Below are positions 17,380 to 29,116 of a stretch of 64,000 nucleotides of DNA, piece after piece. The stretch's first letter is position 1. Each line of letters opens with the position of its first letter. Source of the DNA: Blastochloris tepida (GTDB lineage Bacteria > Pseudomonadota > Alphaproteobacteria > Rhizobiales > Xanthobacteraceae); NCBI RefSeq assembly GCF_003966715.1, contig NZ_AP018907.1, positions 2,654,001 through 2,718,000 of the forward strand. Direction: 5' to 3'. The notes beneath the pieces were generated by a model. It was not told the DNA's origin and made no database searches. It was given only the letters and a program-made list of their open reading frames with translations. The position numbers and the translations under genes were made by a program.

Positions 17380-18321
17380 TCAACCCGTATGACCGCCCTC
17401 CAGGCGGGCCGACAGAACCCGCGCGATCGCCAGTTCGCGGCCGAACGGGCCGGCGGGGCCGGCGTCGATCGCAGCCGCGGCCTTGAGCCCGACCGCGCCG
17501 AAATGCGCGCGGATGCCCTCCTCCACCCAGGCCGCCTCCTGCGCGAGGCGCCGCTGAGCGAGCCGCCCGCCGGCCGCGAGATGGGCACGGTGGCGCTCGA
17601 CCGCCTCGGTCAGCGCGTCGAGGCCATCGCCACGGCCGGCCGCCACCAGCACCACCGGCACCGGCCAGTCCTCATGGCCGGTGTAGAGCGTCAGCGCGCC
17701 CTTGACATCATTGGCGGCGCGCTGGGCCGGCGCGCCCATGTCGGCCTTGGTCACCGCCACGATGTCCGGCACCTCCATGGCGCCGGCCTTCATGAACTGC
17801 AGCGAGTCGCCCGAGCCCGGCTGGATGCACAGCACCACGGTGTCGACGGCAAACGCGATGTCGGTCTCCGACTGGCCGATGCCGACGCTCTCGATCAGCA
17901 CGCGGTCATAGATCGCGCGCATCATCACCATGGCGGCCACCGTCTGGTCGGACAGGCCGCCGAGCCGGTCGCGCGCCGCCATCGAGCGCACGAAGATGCC
18001 GCGATCCTCGGGATCGGTGACGATGCGGGCGCGGTCGCCGAGCAGCGCGCCGCCGGTGCGCTTCGAGGACGGATCGACGGCGATCACCCCCACCGTCTCG
18101 CCGCTGCCGCGCCAGTGCTTGATCAGCGCATTGGTGAGGGTCGACTTGCCGACGCCGGGCGGGCCGGTGAGGCCCAGAACGTGGCCGCGGGCGGCGCGGC
18201 AGGCCTCGTCGAGCAGCGCGGCCAAGGCCGGCTCGCCGGCATGGGTCTCGATGGCGGCGAGCGCGCGCGACAGCGCCCGTTTGCCGCCGGCGGCGATGTC
18301 GGAAAGCGAGGGAAGCGTCAT
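17380..18321 (-). CDS. meaB: Methylmalonyl-CoA mutase-associated GTPase MeaB (ArgK family)
   Basis: G3E P-loop GTPase that loads and protects adenosylcobalamin in methylmalonyl-CoA (or related acyl-CoA) mutases. It has 313 residues. The P-loop is GPPGVGKS at 53-60. The family motif VDPSSKRTGGALLGDRARI contains the Asp of switch I, ESVGIGQSETDIA is the Walker B/switch II, and TKAD gives guanine specificity. ATG 18321 overlaps the stop of the upstream membrane-protein gene in ATGA. No mutase gene is in the window; convergence with the cob operon places another B12 consumer in this block. Confidence 0.95.
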   Translation of the reverse strand: MTLPSLSDIAAGGKRALSRALAAIETHAGEPALAALLDEACRAARGHVLGLTGPPGVGKSTLTNALIKHWRGSGETVGVIAVDPSSKRTGGALLGDRARIVTDPEDRGIFVRSMAARDRLGGLSDQTVAAMVMMRAIYDRVLIESVGIGQSETDIAFAVDTVVLCIQPGSGDSLQFMKAGAMEVPDIVAVTKADMGAPAQRAANDVKGALTLYTGHEDWPVPVVLVAAGRGDGLDALTEAVERHRAHLAAGGRLAQRRLAQEAAWVEEGIRAHFGAVGLKAAAAIDAGPAGPFGRELAIARVLSARLEGGHTG

Positions 18322-18674
18322 GGTGCGGGTTGCGCGAACATCTGGATGGCGAGCCATTGCGCGCCGAGAAAGCCGGCCAGCGCCACGCCGCAGCCGATGA
18401 CGATGGCGCGGCCGCTGATCACCTCGGTGAGCGGGCGGCGCACCGACAGCCGAAGCGCGATCAGCGCGAGGCAGCCCAGCGCGAACAGCTCATAGAGTTG
18501 GTCGGGATCGAAGCCGCCGGGCGTCGCGCCGGCATTGAGCCCAAACGCGATGCCGAGGATCGCCATGCCGCCGAACCACCAGGTGAGCACGCGCGGCGAG
18601 ACCGGCGGCCGCGGCGGCTCGGGCGTGCGGAACTTCGGCGGCGGATAGACGGGTTTGGTGGGCAGCCAGCGCAT
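18318..18674 (-). CDS. Small predicted membrane protein
   Basis: A 118-residue protein of unknown function. A proline-rich N-terminus (PVYPPPKFRTPEPPRPPVSPR) is followed by three hydrophobic segments (LTWWFGGMAILGIAFGLNAG, LYELFALGCLALIALRL, RAIVIGCGVALAGFLGAQWLA). It is coupled to meaB by a four-base overlap, so they are probably co-transcribed. No conserved catalytic motif is visible. Confidence 0.7.
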   Translation of the reverse strand: MRWLPTKPVYPPPKFRTPEPPRPPVSPRVLTWWFGGMAILGIAFGLNAGATPGGFDPDQLYELFALGCLALIALRLSVRRPLTEVISGRAIVIGCGVALAGFLGAQWLAIQMFAQPAP

Positions 18675-18714
18675 GGATCACATCGGACAAGCGCGCCGGT
18701 GACAGGCGCGACGC

Positions 18715-18930
18715 CACCCTCTCCCCTTGCGGGAGAGGGTGGCGAGGATGGAGCGAAGCGACATCCGAGCCGGGTGAGGGGTAACGGCGAGACGATAACG
18801 CCTCTTGCCCCTCACCCGCCCTCAGCTTCGCTTCGGGCACCCTCTCCCACGAGGGGAGAGGGAAGAAGAGGCGGCGCCGGCGCCCTCATCCTTCGAGACG
18901 ATGGCTTCGCCACCTCCTCAGGATGAGGTC
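18715..18930. repeat. Intergenic inverted repeat with CCCTCTCCC / GGGAGAGGG arms
   Basis: Downstream of ppdK. Two hairpins of the type CCCTCTCCCCTTGCGGGAGAGGG (18718-18740) and CCCTCTCCCACGAGGGGAGAGGG (18840-18862) bracket facing copies of GGGTGAGGGG and CCCCTCACCCGCC. A second module at 18886-18930 has CATCCTTCGAGACG and a matching CTCAGGATGAGG. Related elements occur at 22090-22275 and 25454-25576. This layout is common in Rhizobiales intergenic regions and may double as a terminator for ppdK. Confidence 0.65.
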
Positions 18931-18960
18931 AAGGGCGCGAGCCCTCATGGTGACGAGCCC

Positions 18961-21639
<2,679 letters not shown>

Positions 21640-21657
21640 GTCGCCTTCCCCTCGCGA

Positions 21658-21716
21658 TAGAGCATTCTCCGCAAACCTGGACCCGCTTTGCGAAAGAGAA
21701 TGCGAAAACTCTAGAC
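21658..21716. repeat. RIME-like AGAGCATT(T/C)TCCGC repeat, copy A
   Basis: Imperfect palindrome from TAGAGCATTCTCCGCAAA to TTTGCGAAAGAGAATGCG, ending near CTCTAGA. Arms GCATTCTC/GAGAATGC and CGCAAA/TTTGCG pair. Related copies are at 29292-29417 and 52698-52770. The element resembles dispersed intergenic palindromes described in rhizobial genomes. Confidence 0.65.
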
Positions 21717-21777
21717 CTCGAGACGCGTCCGTTCGGAGCAGTTAAATTTTTGGACGCGACAGCCCGCGTGCAGTGGG

Positions 21778-21812
21778 ATGCGGCCTCCGGCACGATCGAC
21801 CGGAAACCGCAT
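21778..21812. repeat. Single arm of the three-hairpin repeat
   Basis: ATGCGG at the left pairs with CCGCAT at the right, and TCCGG with CCGGA inside, around CACGATCGA. It equals the third hairpin of the 5540 and 6918 repeats with A-T to G-C changes on both sides of the stem, i.e. compensatory. Confidence 0.5.
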
Positions 21813-22089
21813 GAAGAACGTCCGGCCCGGGTTGGTCCGTTGGCTGGCGCGCGGCCGGCCGGCGGGTCGCCCGAAAGGCCAAGCCTTTGTGCAACATCGA
21901 CTGCATTGCGGCAAGAAGACTCAGCCTTCGCCGGTGCGGCCGTAGCGACGCAGGGTGGTCGCAGTCGCATCCATTCGCGCGCACGGTGCCGCCAATCGGC
22001 GATTGAAGCCGGCTGAATTTCCCGCCGGCATGGCTGGGGACCCGCCATTGCCGGCGGAGCGGCCGCCAGAGCTGCGCGCCTTCTTCCTT

Positions 22090-22275
22090 CCCTCTCCCAC
22101 CCGGGCCGCGCTTGCGCGCGCCCGGGCGCAGGCTCTTGCAGGAGAGGGTGGTGAGACCGAGCGAAGCGAGGGCGAGCCGGGTGAGGGTACGCTCGGCGCA
22201 TGCCGGAAGATTCACCCCTCACCCGCCTCGCGATCCAAGGATCGCTCGGCACCCTCTCCCGCAAGGGGAGAGGGA
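22090..22275. repeat. Intergenic inverted repeat with CCCTCTCCC / GGGAGAGGG arms, second copy
   Basis: Begins CCCTCTCCCACCCGGG and ends CCCTCTCCCGCAAGGGGAGAGGG. Internal facing GGTGAGGGT and CCCCTCACCCGCC words flank a GAGCGAAGCGAGGGCGAGC stretch. It is just downstream of glyS and may serve as its terminator region. Confidence 0.6.
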
Positions 22276-22325
22276 AGAACACGACCGCCGGCCGGCAGAC
22301 CACCCAAGCGATCGAACGCGGCCGG

Positions 22326-24776
22326 TCAGCCCTCGATGCGACTGAAGTCGGCCACGGTGCGGGTGGCGGCGCGGATTTCGTTCAGGAGCTTCAGGCGGTT
22401 CTCGCGCACGGCGGGATCGTCGGCGTTCACCGTCACCTTGTCGAAGAAGGTGTCGACGGGACCGCGCAGGCGGGCCAGCGCACCCATGGCGGCGGCGAAG
22501 TCCTCGGCGGCGACGGCGGCGGCCGCATCCGCCTTGGCGGTCTCGATGGAAGCGGCCAGCGCCCGCTCCTCGTCTTGGGCGAAGAGGGCCGGGTCCGGGG
22601 TGCCGTCGAAGGTGCGGCCGTCCTTCTTCTCCTCGATGCGCAGGATGTTGGCGGCGCGCTTGGTGCCGGCCAGCAGGTTCCTACCGTCGTCGGTGTCGAG
22701 GAAGGCGGCCAGCGCATTGATGCGGCGGACGATCAGCACGAGGTCGTCCTGGCCCTCCAGCGCGAACACCGCATCGACCAGATCGTGCCGCGCGCCCTGG
22801 TCACGGAGTTGGACCTTCAGGCGATCGGCGAAGAAGGAGAGGAGATTTGAAGTGATGTTCCGAAGCACCGCTCGTCCAAATTCATCCCGCTCAAGGACAT
22901 CAACCGCGCGCTTGACAGACGACTTCCTCTCTTCAGGGGGGGATTCGATATCGTCAAACGCAAAAGAAAAACGCACTTCATCAAGGAGACGCAGACGACG
23001 GATCAACTCTTCGTATGCAGCCGCTCTTCTACGATAGGTTTCATCGTCTCCGTCTTCTGGGCTGAGATCCGGATCACCGATCTGATGCATGCCGATATCC
23101 GCATCAGAGCGATCAAGGAAACCATCAGAATTCAGAATGGAACGATACTTTGAATCACTCCACGAAGGCCCGGCAGACTCTGAAGTCTCCGGATCCTGGA
23201 AAGGAGCAAGACTTTCGAACCCACCTCGACATTGTTGAAGTCCAAGATCTATTAAGGAAACAAAAGTCCCTTTAAGCACATCGACAAGAGCAAGCCGCAG
23301 CCCGTTCTCCAGCACCAGCCGGATCACCCCCAACGCCGCACGCCGCAGCGCATAGGGATCCTTGCTCCCGGTCGGCTTCTCGTCGATCGCCCAGAAGCCC
23401 ACCAGCGTGTCGAGCTTGTCGGCCAGCGCCACCGCGATCGAGGCCGGATCGGTCGGCACGCGGTCGGAGGGACCGACCGGCTTGTAGTGCTCCTCGATCG
23501 CGGCGGCGACCGACGCATCCTCACCCTGGGCCAGGGCGTAATACTTGCCCATCAGGCCCTGGACTTCTGGGAACTCGCCGACCACTTCGGTCACGAGGTC
23601 GAGCTTGCACAGGCGCGCCGCGCGCTTGGCTTTCTCGACATCGGCACCGACCAGCGGCGCGATCTCCGCCGCCAGCCGCTCGATGCGCTCGATGCGCTCG
23701 CCCTGGGTGCCGAGCTTGGCGTGGAACACGATCTCGGAGAGCTTGGGCAGCCGCTCCTCGAGCTTTTTCGCCAGATCGGTTTCGTAGAAGAACTTGGCGT
23801 CCGACAGCCGCGCCCGGATCACCCGCTCATTGCCGGCGATGATGGCGGCGCCGCCATCGGAGGCGATGAGGTTCGACACCAGGATGAAGCGGTTGGCCAG
23901 CCCCTCGCCTTTTCGCAGCACGAAGCACTTCTGGTTGGCGCGGATGGTGGCGCGGATCACCTCAGGGGGAATCGTCAGGAACGCCGCGTCGAACGTTCCC
24001 ATCAGCGCCACCGGCCACTCCACAAGACCGGAGACCTCCTCCAGGAGGCCAGCGTCCTCCACCAGTTCGAAGCCCTGCGCGAACGCCAGATTGCGGGCGT
24101 CGTGCAGGATCATGGCGCGGCGCCGCTCGGGGTCGGCCACCACCTTGGCGGCCTCCAGCTTGGTCAGATAATCGTCCCAGCGCCTGACCGTGATCGGGCC
24201 GGGCGCGAGAAACCGGTGGCCGTAGGTGACGTTGCCGGCCCTTATGCCGTCGACCTCGAACGGCACGATCTCCGGCTCCTCGGTTTCGGGACCGAAGGTA
24301 GCGACGATGGAGTGCAGCGGCCGCACCCAGCGCAAGCTGCCCCCGCCCCAGCGCATCGACTTCGGCCAGGGGAAGGCGCGCACGATCGCGGGCAGCACCT
24401 CTGCCAGCACGTCGAGCGTGGCGCGGCCGGGCTTCTCGATCACCGCGACGTAGAACTCGCCCTTTTTCGCATCGCTCACCACCTTGGCGTGGCCGATGTC
24501 GGCAAGCCCGGCGGACTTGAGGAAGCCCTGGATGGCGGCCTCGGGCGCGCCGAGGCGCGGGCCCTTCTTCTCCTCGATCACGTCGGGCTGGCGGGCCGGC
24601 AGGCCGTGGATGGTGAGCGCAAGCCGCCGCGGCGTGGCGATGGCCTTCGCGCCCTCATAGGTGAGGCCGCGCTCGACCAGCGCATTGGTGACCAGCGACT
24701 TGAGATCCTCGGCCGCACGCGGCTGCATGCGGGCGGGAATCTCCTCGGAGAACAGTTCGAACAGAAGATCGGGCAT
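22326..24776 (-). CDS. glyS: Glycyl-tRNA synthetase beta subunit, with an internal AT-richer insertion
   Basis: Beta chain of the alpha2beta2 glycyl-tRNA synthetase; provides tRNA recognition through an HD-like and a C-terminal anticodon domain. At 816 residues it is clearly longer than the ~690-750 usual in relatives. N-terminal blocks ([54 protein letters not shown]) and the C-terminal [19 protein letters not shown] block are normal. Between about residues 495 and 642 (nt 22850-23290) an extra acidic, serine-rich stretch of over 100 residues appears, encoded by DNA of visibly lower G+C. The frame is open throughout. The gene starts three bases after the hydrolase stop. Confidence 0.92.
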   Translation of the reverse strand: MPDLLFELFSEEIPARMQPRAAEDLKSLVTNALVERGLTYEGAKAIATPRRLALTIHGLPARQPDVIEEKKGPRLGAPEAAIQGFLKSAGLADIGHAKVVSDAKKGEFYVAVIEKPGRATLDVLAEVLPAIVRAFPWPKSMRWGGGSLRWVRPLHSIVATFGPETEEPEIVPFEVDGIRAGNVTYGHRFLAPGPITVRRWDDYLTKLEAAKVVADPERRRAMILHDARNLAFAQGFELVEDAGLLEEVSGLVEWPVALMGTFDAAFLTIPPEVIRATIRANQKCFVLRKGEGLANRFILVSNLIASDGGAAIIAGNERVIRARLSDAKFFYETDLAKKLEERLPKLSEIVFHAKLGTQGERIERIERLAAEIAPLVGADVEKAKRAARLCKLDLVTEVVGEFPEVQGLMGKYYALAQGEDASVAAAIEEHYKPVGPSDRVPTDPASIAVALADKLDTLVGFWAIDEKPTGSKDPYALRRAALGVIRLVLENGLRLALVDVLKGTFVSLIDLGLQQCRGGFESLAPFQDPETSESAGPSWSDSKYRSILNSDGFLDRSDADIGMHQIGDPDLSPEDGDDETYRRRAAAYEELIRRLRLLDEVRFSFAFDDIESPPEERKSSVKRAVDVLERDEFGRAVLRNITSNLLSFFADRLKVQLRDQGARHDLVDAVFALEGQDDLVLIVRRINALAAFLDTDDGRNLLAGTKRAANILRIEEKKDGRTFDGTPDPALFAQDEERALAASIETAKADAAAAVAAEDFAAAMGALARLRGPVDTFFDKVTVNADDPAVRENRLKLLNEIRAATRTVADFSRIEG

Positions 24777-24779
24777 GGC

Positions 24780-25379
24780 TCAGCGCTTGAGGTCGGAGGC
24801 GCGGCAGACGATGGCGAAGCGGTCGGCCAGCTCGGCCAAGGCGACGCGGTGAATCTCGGCCGCCGGAATGACCGGGCCGCCGGTGGGATCGGGCAGATGG
24901 CGGGTGGCGCAGGCGTCGGCGATCACGGTGACGCCGAGGCCGTGGTCGAGCGCGGCGCGCGCGGTGGTCGAGACGCACATATGGGTCATGAAGCCGACCA
25001 GCACGATCTGGCGGCTGCCGGTCTCGGCCACCGCCTCGGCCAGATCGGTCCCGGCGAAGGAATTGGGCTGCGTCTTCTCGACCACCCGCTCGCCGGTGAC
25101 CGGCGCCGCCGGATCGGCGAAGGCGAAGCCCGGCCCGGCCGGGTCGAACGCCCCGCCGGCCGCGCCGCGATGCTGGACGTGGATGACCGGCGCCCCGGCC
25201 GCGCGGGCGGCGGCCAGCACGTCGGCGAGACGCGCCAGCGCCTCATGGACGCCGACGAGCGGCAGGTGACCATCGACATATTCGCGCTGGGCGTCGACCA
25301 CCACCACGACGGCATCGGCCAGCCGCGGCGGCACGCTCGGCGCGCCGACCAGGTCACGCAATGTGCGGGGAGCGGTCAT
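24780..25379 (-). CDS. Isochorismatase-family cysteine hydrolase
   Basis: A 199-residue alpha/beta hydrolase of the isochorismatase/nicotinamidase superfamily. The catalytic triad is readable: Asp in VVVVDAQREYVDG, Lys in VVEKTQPNSFAGT and Cys in GFMTHMCVSTTARAA. The cis-peptide neighbourhood before the cysteine is also present. The substrate is unknown; nicotinamide, ureidoacrylate or isochorismate-like compounds are possible. ATG 25379 is chosen, as the further open frame upstream crosses a repeat. It sits between glyQ and glyS, an unusual interruption of the synthetase pair, and is probably co-transcribed with glyS. Confidence 0.85.
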   Translation of the reverse strand: MTAPRTLRDLVGAPSVPPRLADAVVVVVDAQREYVDGHLPLVGVHEALARLADVLAAARAAGAPVIHVQHRGAAGGAFDPAGPGFAFADPAAPVTGERVVEKTQPNSFAGTDLAEAVAETGSRQIVLVGFMTHMCVSTTARAALDHGLGVTVIADACATRHLPDPTGGPVIPAAEIHRVALAELADRFAIVCRASDLKR

Positions 25380-25453
25380 CGGCCCTCGGCTCCTGTTTGG
25401 CAGTGGCTCGACATTCCATCGAAACGCGGTTTGGGCAAGAGCGGGTGACGGGA

Positions 25454-25576
25454 GTTCCCCCCACTCCCGACCCCTCCCCGTCACGCGCGGTGCTCGCGGG
25501 GAGAGGGAAGAAACGCCTTCTTTCCCCTCCCCCCATGAGCGAAGCGAATGGTGGGGAGGGGTCAGGGGTGGGGGGC
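25454..25576. repeat. Intergenic inverted repeat between glyQ and the hydrolase gene
   Basis: CCCCCCACTCCCGACCCCTCCCC at the left faces GGGGAGGGGTCAGGGGTGGGGGG at the right. Internal GGGGAGAGGGAAG / CTTTCCCCTCCCCC words surround GAGCGAAGCGAAT. It is a third member of the CCCTCTCCC-type family, inserted in what would otherwise be a glyQ-glyS operon. Confidence 0.6.
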
Positions 25577-25616
25577 AAGCGTGCCCCGAAACATCCGAAC
25601 GCCGCCGAACCACCCC

Positions 25617-26534
25617 TCAGGCGCCGCCGCCGGCCGTCTTCAGCCACGCCGCGCCGCAGGCCTTGGCCAGTTCGCGGACACGCAGGATGTAGCTCTGGCG
25701 CTCGGTGACCGAGATCACGCCGCGGGCATCGAGCAGATTGAAGGTGTGGCTGGCCTTGATGCACTGGTCGTAGGCCGGCAGCACCATCTCATGGCGCTCG
25801 TCCTTGTCGCCGGCTTCGAGATACTTGCGGCAAGCGGTCTCGGCGAACTCGAACTGCTTGAACAGCATGTCGGTGTCGGCATGCTCGAAATTGTGGCGCG
25901 AGTATTCCTGCTCGGCCTGCAGGAACACGTCGCCATAGGTGACCTTCTCGGCGCCGTCGCGGCCGTTGAAATTGAGGTCGTAGACGTTCTCGACGCCCTG
26001 GACGTACATTGCCAAGCGCTCAAGACCGTAGGTGAGCTCGCCCGCCACCGGCGAGCACTCGAAGCCCGCCACCTGCTGGAAGTAGGTGAACTGGCTGACC
26101 TCCATGCCGTCGCACCAGCACTCCCAGCCGAGCCCCCAGGCGCCGAGCGTCGGGCTCTCCCAGTCGTCCTCGACGAAGCGCACGTCGTGCAGCGCGGTGT
26201 CGATGCCGATGGCCTTGAGGCTCTGAAGGTAGAGATCCTGGATGTCGGGCGGCGACGGCTTCAGGATCGCCTGAAACTGGTAATAGTGCTGCAGCCGGTT
26301 GGGGTTCTCGCCATAGCGGCCGTCCTTGGGCCGGCGCGAAGGCTGGACGTAGGCGGCGTTCCACGGCCGAGGGCCGAGGGCGCGCAGCGTGGTGGCGGGG
26401 TGGAAGGTGCCGGCGCCGACCTCCATGTCGTAGGGCTGCAGGATGACGCAGCCCTTGTCCGCCCAGAAGGTCTGCAACGTCAGGATCAGCCCCTGGAACG
26501 AACGGTCGGGGCGCATGTGCGGCGGCAGGGTCAT
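25617..26534 (-). CDS. glyQ: Glycyl-tRNA synthetase alpha subunit
   Basis: Catalytic alpha chain of the alpha2beta2 enzyme, forming glycyl-adenylate. It has 305 residues, full length. Class II blocks visible are [35 protein letters not shown] near the start, [22 protein letters not shown] (motif 2 region), [30 protein letters not shown] and the C-terminal [19 protein letters not shown]. It is upstream of glyS but separated from it by a repeat and a hydrolase gene. Five bases separate it from the Trm112-like gene's stop. Confidence 0.97.
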   Translation of the reverse strand: MTLPPHMRPDRSFQGLILTLQTFWADKGCVILQPYDMEVGAGTFHPATTLRALGPRPWNAAYVQPSRRPKDGRYGENPNRLQHYYQFQAILKPSPPDIQDLYLQSLKAIGIDTALHDVRFVEDDWESPTLGAWGLGWECWCDGMEVSQFTYFQQVAGFECSPVAGELTYGLERLAMYVQGVENVYDLNFNGRDGAEKVTYGDVFLQAEQEYSRHNFEHADTDMLFKQFEFAETACRKYLEAGDKDERHEMVLPAYDQCIKASHTFNLLDARGVISVTERQSYILRVRELAKACGAAWLKTAGGGA

Positions 26535-26539
26535 CAGCT

Positions 26540-26770
26540 TCAGCCTTCGAGCTTGCGCGCTTCCTCGGCGAGCATGATCGGGATGCCGTCGCGGATCGGA
26601 TAGGCGAGGCGCGCGGAACGGCTGATCAGCTCGTTGGCGCCCGGCTGGTACTCCAGCGGCCCCTTGGTCACCGGGCAGACCAGGATTTCCAGGAGCTTGG
26701 GATCGACGCCGGTGCGGCGCTCGGGCGTCTCGGCGGCCGGGGTCTCCGGCGTGGCGGGCTGGTCGGTCAT
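26540..26770 (-). CDS. Trm112-family protein (UPF0434/YcaR type)
   Basis: A 76-residue small zinc-ribbon-like protein of the Trm112/YcaR family. Visible blocks are [16 protein letters not shown], where one cysteine of the ribbon remains, and the family C-terminus [20 protein letters not shown]. Relatives in eukaryotes activate methyltransferases; bacterial roles are not settled. The N-terminal ~20 residues are a low-complexity Thr/Pro/Glu tail. It lies in the series trx - LON - this gene - glyQ on the minus strand. Confidence 0.85.
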   Translation of the reverse strand: MTDQPATPETPAAETPERRTGVDPKLLEILVCPVTKGPLEYQPGANELISRSARLAYPIRDGIPIMLAEEARKLEG

Positions 26771-26851
26771 GGATGCGATCCTTCGAAAGGGCCCTGCGGC
26801 CCGAGCACTTCTAGCCCGAGCGCGCCGCGTCCGACAGGGGGAGCGGATATC

Positions 26852-27520
26852 CTACTGTAACGGCGTCTCGCCGTCGTCGCCGTTGCGGGCCAGCGCGAAA
26901 CGGGTGACGGCGACCAGCACGTCGGCGCGCGCCGGCAGATCGGGCGCCTCCAGCATGGCCTGCTTCTCGGCCGCGCCGAAGGGCGAGATCATGCACAGCG
27001 CGTTGACCAGCAATTCGGTCGGCGCCTTGCTGATGTCCTCCCAGTCCGCCTTGAGGTCGTTGGCGTCGAGGAACTCGGCCAGCGTCTCCAGCACCAATTC
27101 GCGATCGACCTCCTCTGCCCCGGCGTCGGCGACGAAATCGCCGGCAAACGGATAGGTCACCCGGCACTGGCGGTAGGGGGTGACGACGCTCATCTCCTCC
27201 TCGACGCGGAAGCGGGCGATGCCGGTGAGCGACAGCAGATAGCGGCCGTCGCCGGTCTCGGCGAACTGGGTGATGCGCCCGACGCAGCCCATCGAATAGA
27301 GCGCCGGCCGGCTGCGCGAGGCGGCGCGGGTCTCGTCGGGCTGGATCATGCCGATCAGCCGCGCGCCCTTCAGCGCGTCGTCGACCATCGCCAGATAGCG
27401 CGGCTCGAAGATGTTGAGCGGCAACCGGCCGCGCGGCAGCAGCAGCGCGCCGGACAGCGGGAAGACCGGAATCACCTCCGGCAGGTCGTCGGGGGTGCGG
27501 TAGGCAACGTTGCTGCCCAT
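26852..27520 (-). CDS. LON peptidase N-terminal (substrate-binding) domain protein
   Basis: A 222-residue stand-alone LON N-domain protein (COG2802). Visible are IPVFPLSGALLLPRGRLPLNIFEPRYLAMVDDAL near the start, IGMIQPDE, the GCVGRITQFAETGDGRYLLSLTGIARFRV core and a helical C-terminus. No AAA or Ser/Lys protease domain follows, so it is not a protease itself. It ends 81 bases before the Trm112-like gene and starts 12 bases after the thioredoxin gene, suggesting one transcript. Confidence 0.88.
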   Translation of the reverse strand: MGSNVAYRTPDDLPEVIPVFPLSGALLLPRGRLPLNIFEPRYLAMVDDALKGARLIGMIQPDETRAASRSRPALYSMGCVGRITQFAETGDGRYLLSLTGIARFRVEEEMSVVTPYRQCRVTYPFAGDFVADAGAEEVDRELVLETLAEFLDANDLKADWEDISKAPTELLVNALCMISPFGAAEKQAMLEAPDLPARADVLVAVTRFALARNGDDGETPLQ

Positions 27521-27532
27521 CGGAACCGCCGG

Positions 27533-28453
27533 TCAGGCGAACAGGATGGAGGACAGCCGGCGGCGGCCTTCGATGGTGTGCGGATCGGCCGGCCCCCACG
27601 CCTCGAAGAATGTCACGAGCTGCTTGCGGGCGCCATCCTCGTTCCAGGCGCGGTCGCGCCGGACGATCTCCAGCAGGTGGTTCAGCGCCTCGGCGCGGCG
27701 GCCGCGGGCGTTCAGCGCCAGGGCGAGGTCGAAGCGCGCCTGATGGTCGGCCGGGTTGGCCGCGAGCGCGCCCTCCAGCCCGGCGAGGTCGCCGAGCGAG
27801 GCCGCCTGCTCGGCGATCTCGATCGCCGCGCGGGCCGCCGCCACCGCCGGGTCGTTGGCCTTGGCCTGCGGCACCAGCGCCAGGGTCTGCTTGGCCTTGT
27901 CGATGTCGCCGAGCTCGAGATGGCAGCGGGCGAGGCCGGCCAGCGCGTGGGGGTTTTCCGGTTCCTCGCCCAGAACCGCGGCGAAGGCCTCGGCCGCCGC
28001 CACCGGATCGCCGCCGACCAGCGCGGCGTCGGCCGCCTCCAGCAACTCCTTGGTGCCGCCGCCGATCGAACCCTTGGTGATGCGCTCGATGAAGGCCACC
28101 ACCTGCGCCTCGGACTGGGCGCCCATGAAGCCGTCGAGCGGCCGGCCGTCGACGAAGGCGATCACCGTCGGGATCGACTGGATCCCCATCTGGCCGGCCA
28201 CCGCCGGGTGCTCGTCGATATTCATCTTGGCAAGCTTCACCTTGCCCTTGGCGGCGCGCACCACCTTTTCGAGCACCGGTGTGAGCTGCTTGCAGGGGCC
28301 GCACCACGCCGCCCAGAAATCGACCAGCACCGGCTGCGTCTTCGATTCCTCGATGACGTCCTTGACGAAGCTCTGGGTGGTGACGTCGCGGACCAGTCCA
28401 TCGTCCGCGCCCGTGGCTGTTCCGGTCTTCTTCGTTCCGCCGAAGGTGAACAT
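27533..28453 (-). CDS. Thioredoxin-TPR co-chaperone-like protein (YbbN/CnoX type)
   Basis: A 306-residue protein with an N-terminal thioredoxin domain and a C-terminal TPR half. The active site is WCGPCK with cysteines at 51 and 54, so redox activity is likely; E. coli YbbN has SxxC instead, and alphaproteobacterial forms often keep both. The cis-proline region reads IQSIPTVIAFVDGRPLDGF. TPR-like helices follow (NPHALAGLARCHLELGDIDKAKQTL, HQARFDLALALNARGRRAEALNHLLEIVRRD). It is first gene of the run to glyQ on the minus strand. Confidence 0.9.
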   Translation of the reverse strand: MFTFGGTKKTGTATGADDGLVRDVTTQSFVKDVIEESKTQPVLVDFWAAWCGPCKQLTPVLEKVVRAAKGKVKLAKMNIDEHPAVAGQMGIQSIPTVIAFVDGRPLDGFMGAQSEAQVVAFIERITKGSIGGGTKELLEAADAALVGGDPVAAAEAFAAVLGEEPENPHALAGLARCHLELGDIDKAKQTLALVPQAKANDPAVAAARAAIEIAEQAASLGDLAGLEGALAANPADHQARFDLALALNARGRRAEALNHLLEIVRRDRAWNEDGARKQLVTFFEAWGPADPHTIEGRRRLSSILFA

Positions 28454-28586
28454 GTTTGCCCTCGTCCCTGCCCGCGTCTTCCCCGCACGAGCGTGCCGTG
28501 TTCTTCGTCCCGTTCACATGGGGCAGGATGCGGCAGATTGCAACGCAGGAACCGGCCCGCAACATGCGAGCGAGCGGGAGTGGCGC

Positions 28587-29116
28587 TCAGGCACGCGCCT
28601 CGGTTTCCGCCGCCCCGGCGCGGTTGAGCGCCAGAATCTGCGGCGGGTGGCCGACCGCTTCAAGAAAGCGGATGAGATCGTCGCGCCGCAGCGTGGTGGT
28701 CATGGTGTTGACCAGGGGATGCAGCGAAATCTCCTCGGACGCCATCAGCCCGGCCTCCAGGATCACGGTGACCCGGCCGGATTCGTCATTGGCGGCGGCC
28801 AGCGTCGTCACCGAGCCCGGCGTGACGCCCAGCACCTCCTGAAGCAGCTCGGCCGAGCCGAACGACAGCCGCCCCGAGGCGCCGATGGCATGGTGCAGAT
28901 GCTTCAGGTCCAATAGCGCCTCCTGGCCGGCGGTGAGCAGGAACAGCCGGCCCCGCTTGTCCTTGAGGAACAGGTTCTTGGTGTGGGCGCCGGGAATGCC
29001 GGCGCAGACATCCTGCGACTCGGCGACGGTGAACACCGCGCGGTGGCGGCCGGAATGCCGAGCCGGTCGAGCAGCGAGAACAGGTCTTCGGGCGTGCGCA
29101 GCATGGCGGGCCTCAT
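28587..29116 (-). pseudogene. YbaK/ProX-type prolyl-tRNA editing protein, frameshifted
   Basis: The family normally hydrolyses mischarged aminoacyl-tRNA(Pro). The N-terminus (MLRTPEDLFSLLDRLGIP) is in one frame, and the rest (VFTVAESQDVCAGIPGAHTKNLFLKDKRGRLFLL ... to the stop at 28587) is in another. In relatives about nine residues lie between LGI and VFTV; here only 17 bases lie between those codons (around 29037-29054). About 10 bases are therefore missing and the frame is broken. The downstream part is intact and keeps the editing-domain GxHTKNLFL and LGVTPGSVT motifs. A re-initiated shorter product is possible but would lack the first helix. Confidence 0.7.

Larger units (their letters stand above)
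21640..22325. other. Gene-free 686-bp region between ppdK and glyS
   Basis: No convincing gene. It holds an AGAGCATTCTCCGC-type repeat (21658-21716), a single arm of the three-hairpin repeat (21778-21812) and a CCCTCTCCC inverted repeat (22090-22275). The ppdK promoter should lie near 21640-21740. Short open frames here have no recognisable content. Confidence 0.6.

Noticed and set aside
21750..22016. Possible small gene upstream of ppdK
   Set aside because: The product has no recognisable motif, the region is made of known repeat arms, and no ribosome site is evident.
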